64,000 nt of DNA from Thioalkalivibrio sp. AKL19 (lineage in GTDB: Bacteria; Pseudomonadota; Gammaproteobacteria; Ectothiorhodospirales; Ectothiorhodospiraceae), in the NCBI RefSeq assembly GCF_000420165.1, contig NZ_ATUK01000011.1, positions 124,001-188,000 of the forward strand. Reading direction: 5' to 3'. How positions within the stretch are numbered: the first letter of the stretch is position 1; each line of letters starts with the position of its first letter. The notes under the pieces are model-generated. The model was not told the origin of the DNA, ran no database searches, and saw only the letters and a program-made list of their open reading frames with translations. Shown here piece by piece: positions 57,140 to 64,000 of the stretch. The translations under genes were made by a program, and so were the position numbers.

Positions 57140-58679
57140 AACGCTCAACATCCGGGCGTCCGTCCGCGGCTCGTCCTGGTGGCTGGCCGGGCCGGTGCTG
57201 GTGCTGGGTCTCGCCGTGCTGGGATGGATGTTCTACCCGACGTTCGAATCCATTGTGGCCGTCTGGAACCGTTCGGAGACCTTTGCCCATGGTTTCCTGA
57301 TTGTCCCCATCGTGCTGTTTCTGTTGTTTCTCAAGCGCGAGGAGGTGCTGGCCCTGGAGCCGCGACCATCCTGGTGGGCGCTGGTGCCCCTGGTGGGCTT
57401 TTCCCTGGTATGGGTGGCGGGAGAACTGGTGGATGTGGTGTCCGTGCGCCAGTTCGCGGCCGTGCTGATGATCCCCGCGCTGTTCTGGCTGGTCCTGGGC
57501 AACGCGATCAGCTGGCGCCTGCAGTTCCCCCTGGCGTACTTGCTGTTCGCCGTTCCGTTCGGCGAATTTCTGGTACCGCCGCTGATGGACTTCACAGCGG
57601 ACTTCACCGTGGCGGCAGTCCAGCTCACCGGGATCCCGGTTTATCGCGACGGGCTTTACTTCGATCTGCCCACCGGACGCTGGTCGGTGGTAGAGGCCTG
57701 CAGTGGCGTACGCTACCTGATCGCGTCGGTCGCGCTCGGGACCCTGTACGCCTATCTGATGTATCGCAGCACCTGGCGGCGGCTGGTGTTCGTCGGTGTC
57801 TCCGTCGTGGTGCCCATCGTGGCCAACGGGCTGCGGGCCTACATGATCGTGATGATCGGGCACTTCAGCGACATGGAACATGCGGCCGGGGTCGATCACC
57901 TGATCTACGGCTGGATCTTCTTCGGCGTGGTGATCGCGCTGATGTTCGGCATCGGAGCCTTCTGGCGCGAGGACATGGACCCACCCCGCGCGCCGGTGCG
58001 CACCGCCGCCCCCGGCCGCTCGCTGCGGGCCGGACGGTTCGCCGCGGCGGCCGTTCTGGCCGTGGTGCTGGCCAGTGCCGCCCCGCTGTATGCGGGCTGG
58101 ATGAACCAGCGGGATCTCGGCCCGGTCGCCGGCCTGGGTACGGGGCCGCTGGCACCCGCCGGCTGGCGGGTGCTGGAAGATCAGGCGGATGCCTGGGAGC
58201 CGGGATATCGCGGCTCCCGGGACGGCCGTGGCGGCCTGGTCGTCGGGGACGGAGGCGGGCCGCCGGTGGGCATGCACGTGCTGTTTTATCGCGAGCAGCA
58301 TCGGTACGGGAACATGGTGGGCTGGAGCAACACCCTGGCCGGGCGTCACCGCGCGGCGGCCTGGTCGCAATCGCATCGCGGGCGGGCCACCGTCGAAGGC
58401 TATCCCGATCCGGACCGTTTCCTGCTGAACGGCCCGGGACAGCAGTTCCTGGTCTGGCGCTGGTACTGGGTGGATGGTCGGCTGACCACGCGCCCGCACG
58501 CAGTGAAGGCCCGCGAGGCGCTGAACCGATTGGTGGGCGGTCGGGACGACGCGGCGCTGGTCGTGCTCTATGCACCCTATGGCGCCGAGTCCGGCGAAGC
58601 GGAGCGGGTGCTCGGGGCCTATGCGGAGGATGTTCTCCCCGGGCTCCTCGAGCAGCTCGACGGCGTCGCGCGACAGTGA
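57129..58679 (+). CDS. xrtA: Exosortase A fused to EpsI domain
   Basis: Membrane cysteine transpeptidase-like enzyme that processes PEP-CTERM proteins; 516 aa. The N-terminal exosortase part has eight or so helices. The catalytic triad is visible: Cys191 in VVEACSGVRYL, Arg237 in NGLRAYMIVMIGH and His257 in VDHLIYGW. After residue 300 an EpsI (DUF3485) domain follows (APLYAGWMN, MHVLFYREQHRYGNMVGWSN, FLVWRWYWVDGR), the usual fusion for XrtA. Substrates should include the PEP-CTERM protein at 38231-39205. It overlaps both neighbours. Confidence 0.95.
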   Translation: MDAETLNIRASVRGSSWWLAGPVLVLGLAVLGWMFYPTFESIVAVWNRSETFAHGFLIVPIVLFLLFLKREEVLALEPRPSWWALVPLVGFSLVWVAGELVDVVSVRQFAAVLMIPALFWLVLGNAISWRLQFPLAYLLFAVPFGEFLVPPLMDFTADFTVAAVQLTGIPVYRDGLYFDLPTGRWSVVEACSGVRYLIASVALGTLYAYLMYRSTWRRLVFVGVSVVVPIVANGLRAYMIVMIGHFSDMEHAAGVDHLIYGWIFFGVVIALMFGIGAFWREDMDPPRAPVRTAAPGRSLRAGRFAAAAVLAVVLASAAPLYAGWMNQRDLGPVAGLGTGPLAPAGWRVLEDQADAWEPGYRGSRDGRGGLVVGDGGGPPVGMHVLFYREQHRYGNMVGWSNTLAGRHRAAAWSQSHRGRATVEGYPDPDRFLLNGPGQQFLVWRWYWVDGRLTTRPHAVKAREALNRLVGGRDDAALVVLYAPYGAESGEAERVLGAYAEDVLPGLLEQLDGVARQ

Positions 58680-59869
58680 CGGAGCCCTCTGCCAAAGCCG
58701 CCGCCCGGAAGGGAGACCCTCGCCCCTGTGTGGCACATGTGATCCACCGCCTCGACATCGGCGGGATGGAGAATGGACTGGTCAACCTGATCAACCGCAT
58801 GCCGGCGGAGCGCTTCCGGCACGCCATCATCTGCATGACCGACTACACCGACTTCCGCCGGCGTATCCGGCGCGAGGATGTCAGCCTGTATGCCCTGCAC
58901 AAGCGCGAGGGCAAGGACCCGCGGGTCCACGTCCGCCTGTGGCAACTGTTGCGCGCCCTGCAACCGGATATCGTCCATACCCGGAACTTCGGCACGCTGG
59001 AGGCGCAGGTGACCGCCGCGCTCGCCGGCGTGCGGGCGCGGGTGCACGGCGAGCATGGCTGGGACGTCGGCGACCTGGATGGCACGCGTGACCGCAACCG
59101 CCGCCTGCGCCGCCTGGTGCGACCGCTGGTCGGTCACTACATTGCCCTGTCGCAGCACCAAAAGGCATATCTCCGGGATGCGATCGGCGTGCCCGCCGCG
59201 CGCCTGTCGCACGTCTTCAACGGCGTGGATACCGGCCGTTTCGCGCCCCCGACAGCCGGGTTCGTGCCGCCCTTTCCGGAAGGTTTCCGGCGGGGCGACA
59301 CCTTCGTCATCGGTTCGGTCATGCGCATGCAGGCCGTCAAGGCGCCGCTGGATCTGGCGCGGGCCTTTGTCGCGCTGCGCGAGCGCATGCCCGCGGATTT
59401 CCCGCGTCTGCGCCTCGCCATGATCGGGGACGGTCCGCTGCACGGCGAGCTCCGGCACTTCCTGGAGCAGGCCGGGGTGGCCGACCAGGCCTGGCTCCCC
59501 GGTGCCCGGGAAGACATCCACGATTGCCTGCGGGCGCTGGATCTCTTCGTGCTGCCCTCGCTGGCCGAAGGCATCTGCAACACCGTGCTGGAAGCCATGG
59601 CCACCGGGCTCCCGGTGGTTGCGACGGACGTGGGGGGGAACCCCGATCTCGTCCAGCCCGGGATGACCGGGGCCCTGGTTCCGGCCGGCAATCCGGAAGC
59701 GACCGCCGACGCACTCATGGGGTATCCGGGCGACCCGGCGCGGACCGCGCGCGAAGGTGCGGCCGCTCGTGCCCGGGCCGAGGCAGCCTTCAGCATGGAC
59801 GCGATGGTCGCGGGGTACATGGGGGTGTATGACCGGGTGCTAGTGAACGGGGGCGCGGCCCGGCGTTAG
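58676..59869 (+). CDS. XrtA-system sugar transferase (TIGR03088 type glycosyltransferase)
   Basis: 397 aa GT4-type glycosyltransferase. Family opening VAHVIHRLDIGGMENGLVNLINRMP, then HTRNFGTLEAQVTAAL, GEHGWDV, HVFNGVDTGRF, and the donor site PSLAEGICNTVLEAMATGLPVVATDVGGNPDLV. GTG 58676 overlaps the XrtA stop as GTGA, which fixes the start and indicates coupling. Confidence 0.92.
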   Translation: MTEPSAKAAARKGDPRPCVAHVIHRLDIGGMENGLVNLINRMPAERFRHAIICMTDYTDFRRRIRREDVSLYALHKREGKDPRVHVRLWQLLRALQPDIVHTRNFGTLEAQVTAALAGVRARVHGEHGWDVGDLDGTRDRNRRLRRLVRPLVGHYIALSQHQKAYLRDAIGVPAARLSHVFNGVDTGRFAPPTAGFVPPFPEGFRRGDTFVIGSVMRMQAVKAPLDLARAFVALRERMPADFPRLRLAMIGDGPLHGELRHFLEQAGVADQAWLPGAREDIHDCLRALDLFVLPSLAEGICNTVLEAMATGLPVVATDVGGNPDLVQPGMTGALVPAGNPEATADALMGYPGDPARTAREGAAARARAEAAFSMDAMVAGYMGVYDRVLVNGGAARR

Positions 59870-60040
59870 TTCGGGCGCTAACGCCAGCCGCCGTGTGCCG
59901 CGGATTGCGGGCGCTGCGTGGCGGGGTTGTCGTTTATGCTGAATTTTCCGTGATGGTGCGAAGGGCCTTGCCCGACTCAGTGCATTCCCGGCTGTACCGA
60001 CCAGCGCCTCTCCCGGCAAGGAAGCGATCAGGAACCCGAC

Positions 60041-61963
60041 ATGTGCGGCATTACCGGCATCTTCGATCTGCGCGACCGGCAGCCGATCAATCGGTCCCTG
60101 CTGGAGGCGATGAACGAGACCCAGTTTCACCGCGGTCCGGACGAGGGGGGTGTGCACCTGGAGCCGGGCGTCGGGCTGGCGCATCGTCGCCTGTCGATCA
60201 TCGACCTCTCCGGCGGGCAGCAGCCGCTGTTCAACGAGGACGAAACCGTCGTTGTGACCTACAACGGCGAGATCTACAACTTCCCGGAGCTGACCGCCGA
60301 GTTGCAGCAGGCGGGGCACCGGTTCCGCTCCCACTGCGATACCGAGGTGATCGTGCATGCCTGGGAGGAGTGGGGCGAGGCCTGCGTACAGCGCTTTCGT
60401 GGCATGTTCGCGTTCGTCGTCTGGGATCGCAATCGCGACACCCTGTTCCTCGCCCGCGACCGCCTGGGGGTCAAGCCCCTGTACTACAGCGCGCTGGCGG
60501 ACGGGCACCTGATCTTCGGCTCGGAGCTCAAGGCGCTGATGGCGCATCCGGGGATGCCGCGAGAGATGGATCCGCACGCGGTGGAGGACTATTTTGCCTT
60601 CGGCTATGTGCCGGAGCCGCGCAGCATCTTCCGGGGCGTGCACAAGCTGCCGCCCGGCCATACGCTGACCGTGCGCCGTGGACAGGGCAACCTGAGCGAA
60701 CCACGCGAATACTGGGACGTTCCGTTCGCGGAAAACGGCGTCACGCACCTGGACACGGCCGCCGAGGAACTCACCGCCCGCCTGCGCGAGGCGGTAGACA
60801 TCCGCATGGTGGCAGACGTCCCGCTGGGCGCGTTTCTCTCCGGCGGGGTGGACTCCAGCGCGGTGGTCGCCATGATGGCGGGCCTGTCCGACGACCCCGT
60901 CCGCACCAGCTCCATCGGCTTCGCCGATCCCGCCTATGACGAGTCCCGCTACGCGCGCCTGGTGGCCGAGCGTTACCACACCGATCACCAGACGCAGGAG
61001 GTTGATCCCGATGACTTCGCGCTGCTGGATCGGCTGAGCGGGCTGTACGACGAACCGTTTGCCGACAGCTCCGCGCTGCCGACCTATCGCGTCTGCGAAC
61101 AGGCGCGCCAGCAGGTGGTGGTGGCGCTTTCCGGGGACGGCGGCGACGAGAACCTCGCCGGGTACCGCCGCTACCGCCACCACCTGGCCGAGGAACGCCT
61201 GCGGTCGCCCCTGTCCCTCGGGCTGCGGCGGCCGCTTTTTGGCACCCTTGCGAAACTCTATCCGAAGGCCGACTGGGCCCCACGTCCGCTGCGCGCCAAG
61301 GCGACGTTCCAGGCCCTGGCGCGGGACTCGGTCGAGGGCTATTTCCAGGGGGTATCCATCCTGCGTGACGATCTGCGCGCGCACCTGTTTTCCCCGGCGT
61401 TTCGGCGCTCGCTTCAGGGCTACAGCGCGGTGGAGGTCCTGCGTCGGCATGCGGCGCGCGCTCCCACCGAGCACCCGCTGTCGCTGGTGCAGTACCTGGA
61501 CATGAAGACCTACCTGCCGGGCGACATCCTGACCAAGGTCGACCGCGCGAGCATGGCGCATTCGCTGGAGGTCCGGGTGCCCCTGCTCGACCACCAGCTG
61601 GTCGAGTGGACCTCGGGCCTGCCCCCGGATCTCAAGCTGCGGGGGACGGAGGGCAAATACGTGCTGAAAAAGGCCATGGAGCCCTACCTGCCGGAGGAGA
61701 TCCTCTATCGGCGCAAGAAGGGCTTCGCCGTCCCGGTCGCCGAGTGGTTTCGCGGACCGCTGCGTGAACGCATGCGGGCGCAGGTGCTGGGGCCGCGCAT
61801 CGCCGACTCCGGCATCTTCAACATGGACTATCTCAAGACCCTCGTGGACCAGCACACCAGTGGTGCCCGCGACCACAGCCCGGCCCTGTGGTCGCTGTTG
61901 ATGTTCGAGGGCTTCCTGGCCCGGGCCCAGAGCCCGCAGCTTTCTGAACCAAGCGGGAGCTAA
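60041..61963 (+). CDS. XrtA-system amidotransferase (asparagine synthase-like)
   Basis: 640 aa, asparagine synthase B type. The N-terminal glutaminase domain begins with catalytic Cys2 (MCGITGIFD), with RRLSIIDLSGG and YNGEIYNF. The C-terminal synthase domain has the ATP-pyrophosphatase loop FLSGGVDSSAVVAM and VPLLDHQLVEW. In exosortase loci this family amidates or modifies the polymer or a precursor rather than free aspartate; that is family-level knowledge. The 171-bp gap before it contains TATGCT (59936 region) that may be a -10 box. Confidence 0.93.
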   Translation: MCGITGIFDLRDRQPINRSLLEAMNETQFHRGPDEGGVHLEPGVGLAHRRLSIIDLSGGQQPLFNEDETVVVTYNGEIYNFPELTAELQQAGHRFRSHCDTEVIVHAWEEWGEACVQRFRGMFAFVVWDRNRDTLFLARDRLGVKPLYYSALADGHLIFGSELKALMAHPGMPREMDPHAVEDYFAFGYVPEPRSIFRGVHKLPPGHTLTVRRGQGNLSEPREYWDVPFAENGVTHLDTAAEELTARLREAVDIRMVADVPLGAFLSGGVDSSAVVAMMAGLSDDPVRTSSIGFADPAYDESRYARLVAERYHTDHQTQEVDPDDFALLDRLSGLYDEPFADSSALPTYRVCEQARQQVVVALSGDGGDENLAGYRRYRHHLAEERLRSPLSLGLRRPLFGTLAKLYPKADWAPRPLRAKATFQALARDSVEGYFQGVSILRDDLRAHLFSPAFRRSLQGYSAVEVLRRHAARAPTEHPLSLVQYLDMKTYLPGDILTKVDRASMAHSLEVRVPLLDHQLVEWTSGLPPDLKLRGTEGKYVLKKAMEPYLPEEILYRRKKGFAVPVAEWFRGPLRERMRAQVLGPRIADSGIFNMDYLKTLVDQHTSGARDHSPALWSLLMFEGFLARAQSPQLSEPSGS

Positions 61964-61966
61964 CCA

Positions 61967-62914
61967 ATGTACGGACGCCGACCTGTCGCTGATGCCAAAC
62001 GGGCCTCCAGGGCTATTCTCAGCAACTTTCTGGCGAAGGGGGCGCCGGGCCTGTACGTACGGCTGACGGGGGAAACAGGGCGCGGCAAGAAGGCGGAAAC
62101 GCCCCAGTCAGTTGCTGATTATTTCCGCACTTGTTTCTCGGATTATTTCGAAAAACTTGGCGTGGGAGCGGACGCTGTTGATGAATGGCTCGAGGGGAAG
62201 GTGCTACTGGAATATGGACCCGGGGATGTGCCTGGTGTTGGTCTGCTAATGCTGGCCCACGGTGCCGAAAAGGTAATTTGTGTCGATCGGTTTTCGCTCA
62301 ATCAGCGGACCTCATTTCAGGTGTCGGTGTTGCAGGAAATCCTCGACGGCCTGGAAGGCGAATCCCGACGACGAGCCGCCTCGTGTTTCGTGCAAGAGGG
62401 TGATCCCGCCTCCGGCTTCAAGCCGGCACGTTTGGAATACCGCGTGACACGAAGCGGTTTGTCCGGCCTTTCAGAGGAGGTCGATCTGGTGTATTCACGA
62501 GCGGTCCTTGAGCACGTGAATGATCTGGGTGCCACTTTTGATGATATGGCCCGTGCGCTCAAGCCGGATGGAGTCGCGATCCATCAAGTGGACCTGAAGA
62601 GCCATGGCTTGCATCGGGAAAATCCGCTTGATTTTCTGACTTGGCCGGCCCTTCTGTGGCGACTCATGTACGAAGGCAAGGGCGTTCCGAATCGCTGGCG
62701 TCTTAATCGTTACCGCCAGGCCCTGGGAGATAGCGGAATGGTTGCTCTAAGCATTGAGCCGACAGCGCTTGCCGAGCAGGAGGATATCAACGCCGTTCGC
62801 CCGTTCCTTGCGACACCTTTCCGCGAATTGGATGACGAGACACTGCAATGTCTGGGCTTTTGGCTGGTTGCCACCAAGGATACCGACAAGGAAGTTGAAG
62901 TCGGGTCGGTCTGA
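61967..62914 (+). CDS. Class I SAM-dependent methyltransferase
   Basis: 315 aa. The SAM-binding core is VLLEYGPGDVPGVGLLMLAHGAEKVICVDRF with an acidic strand end, followed by DLVYSRAVLEHVNDLGATFDDM and ALKPDGVAIHQVDLKSHG, typical of small-molecule or sugar methyltransferases. It may methylate the exopolysaccharide. Codon use is visibly more AT-rich than in the genes around it, suggesting later acquisition. It starts 4 nt after the amidotransferase stop and overlaps the next gene as TGATG, so it is integrated in the operon. Confidence 0.85.
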   Translation: MYGRRPVADAKRASRAILSNFLAKGAPGLYVRLTGETGRGKKAETPQSVADYFRTCFSDYFEKLGVGADAVDEWLEGKVLLEYGPGDVPGVGLLMLAHGAEKVICVDRFSLNQRTSFQVSVLQEILDGLEGESRRRAASCFVQEGDPASGFKPARLEYRVTRSGLSGLSEEVDLVYSRAVLEHVNDLGATFDDMARALKPDGVAIHQVDLKSHGLHRENPLDFLTWPALLWRLMYEGKGVPNRWRLNRYRQALGDSGMVALSIEPTALAEQEDINAVRPFLATPFRELDDETLQCLGFWLVATKDTDKEVEVGSV

Positions 62915-64000
62915 TGAGAATCCTGCATGTCCTTGATCACTCTATCCCGCTGCACAGTGGGTATACCTTCCGCACGGCCGCCATCCTGCGCGAGCAGCAC
63001 CGGCTCGGCTGGGAGACGTTTCATTTGACCAGCCCCAAGCAGGGGGCGGTGGAGGCGGACGAGGAGGATGTCGACGGCCTGCACTTCTACCGCACGCGCT
63101 ATCGCCCCGGGACGCTGCCGGGGCTGGGCGAATGGGGGCTGATGGGCGCCCTGACCCGGCGCCTGGAGGCCGTGGCCCGGGAAGTGCAGCCGGACGTGCT
63201 GCATGCCCATTCCCCGGTTCTCAATGCCCTGCCGGCCCTGCGGGTCGGCCGGCGGCTCGGCATCCCCGTGGTCTACGAGGTGCGGGCCTTCTGGGAGGAT
63301 GCCGCGGTGGATCACGGGACCAGCCGCGAACACGGACTGCGCTACCGCATGACGCGCGGTTTCGAGTCATACGTGTTCCGCCGGGTGGACCACGTGACGA
63401 CCATCTGCGAAGGCCTGCGGCGGGACATCGTCGCCCGGGGTATCCCGCAGGACCGCGTCACCGTGATCCCGAATGCGGTGGATGCCGAGGCCTTCCGCCT
63501 GGGCGGGGCGCCGGACGTCGAGCTCAAGGCGCAGCTCGGGCTGGCCAATGCCCGGGTGCTGGGCTTTATCGGCTCGTTCTATGCCTACGAGGGGCTGGAC
63601 CTGCTGCTGGAGGCCTTTCCGCGCATCCGGGCGCAGGCCCCGGATGTACGCATCCTGCTGGTGGGTGGCGGGCCGCAGGCGGAACGCCTGCAGGAGCAGG
63701 CCCGGCGCCTGGGCATCGCCGATCAGGTCGTCTTTGCGGGTCGGGTGCCGCATGACCAGGTGCAGCGCTACTACGACCTGGTGGATCTGCTCGTCTACCC
63801 ACGGCACTCGATGCGGCTGACCGAGCTGGTGACCCCGCTCAAGCCGCTGGAGGCGATGGCCCAGGGGCGACTGCTGGTGGCCTCGGACGTCGGCGGACAC
63901 CAGGAACTGATCCGGCACGGCGAAACCGGCTGGCTGTTCCCCGCCGACGACCCGGGGGCGCTGGCGGACACGGTGCTCGACACCCTGGCCCGCGAGCCCG
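62914..64000 (+). CDS. Exosortase A-associated glycosyltransferase, 3' end beyond window
   Basis: GT4 glycosyltransferase, first 362 codons. Family opening MRILHVLDHSIPLHSGYTFRT and GWETFHLTSPKQG are characteristic of the exosortase-A-associated group (TIGR04063 type). Further: LHAHSPVLNALPAL, RVTVIPNAVDAEAFR, RVLGFIGSFYAYEGLDLLLEA (20-residue pieces only) and PLKPLEAMAQGRLLVASDVGGH at the donor site. The ATG at 62914 overlaps the previous stop by one base. The reading frame is open to the window edge. Confidence 0.93.
   Translation, partial: MRILHVLDHSIPLHSGYTFRTAAILREQHRLGWETFHLTSPKQGAVEADEEDVDGLHFYRTRYRPGTLPGLGEWGLMGALTRRLEAVAREVQPDVLHAHSPVLNALPALRVGRRLGIPVVYEVRAFWEDAAVDHGTSREHGLRYRMTRGFESYVFRRVDHVTTICEGLRRDIVARGIPQDRVTVIPNAVDAEAFRLGGAPDVELKAQLGLANARVLGFIGSFYAYEGLDLLLEAFPRIRAQAPDVRILLVGGGPQAERLQEQARRLGIADQVVFAGRVPHDQVQRYYDLVDLLVYPRHSMRLTELVTPLKPLEAMAQGRLLVASDVGGHQELIRHGETGWLFPADDPGALADTVLDTLAREP

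Overview
The window looks like chromosomal DNA of a high-GC gammaproteobacterium, most likely of the Ectothiorhodospiraceae (Thioalkalivibrio-like). That placement is an inference. It rests on gene families and order (DUF971-ubiE-ubiJ-ubiB, TTG-started rpsT, sucAB, Alvin-type ferredoxin, PA2779/PA2778 pair, group 3b NiFe hydrogenase, complete exosortase A locus), not on a marker gene such as 16S rRNA. No rRNA, tRNA or CRISPR array was recognised.

Layout. 1-7.1 kb: a truncated fatty acid desaturase, an EamA exporter, NADP-type glutamate dehydrogenase, an orphan CheB-like protein, a second copy of the last 160 bp of gdhA, and a PAS-GGDEF-EAL protein. 7.5-13.3 kb: a group 3b (sulfhydrogenase-type) hydrogenase operon in the order B-[cyclic-nucleotide-binding protein]-G-D-A. 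Its maturation protease lies downstream, separated by an opposite-strand toxin-antitoxin pair whose toxin carries a stop codon. 13.5-19 kb: D-lactate dehydrogenase, a metallo-beta-lactamase-fold protein with lost ligands, chromate genes chrB-chrA, and fructose-1,6-bisphosphatase. 19-30 kb: PPi-dependent phosphofructokinase, small secreted proteins, the PA2779/PA2778 pair split by a short inverted-repeat element, coaD, ferredoxin, gamma-glutamyltransferase, rpsT, a DsrE-like protein and uvrD. 30-38 kb: sucA-sucB and the ubiquinone operon DUF971-ubiE-ubiJ-ubiB.

38-64 kb is the most distinctive part: a PEP-CTERM/exosortase A (XrtA) region. The plus strand carries the exopolysaccharide and sorting operon: chain-length protein, tyrosine autokinase, outer-membrane protein, ATPase, deacetylase, FemAB, glycosyltransferases, XrtA-EpsI, asparagine-synthase-like amidotransferase, a methyltransferase and a last glycosyltransferase cut by the window edge. 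The minus strand carries a tight divergent set: PilZ protein, two LuxI-fold exosortase-associated acyltransferases, a ThiF-like E1 enzyme, a LolA-like periplasmic protein, a LysM/Ala-Ser-repeat/beta-barrel protein and an MMPL exporter. A PEP-CTERM substrate protein with a good sigma-54 promoter lies beyond it. I read this minus-strand set as a candidate pathway that makes an acylated product and moves it to the cell surface. This is the best candidate for an undescribed system.

Short mobile or repeat DNA recurs. A 158-283 bp element with about 30 bp terminal inverted repeats is present in two full copies and one solo end. A GxxExxY cassette interrupts the XrtA operon, and a related inverted-repeat relic lies before uvrD.
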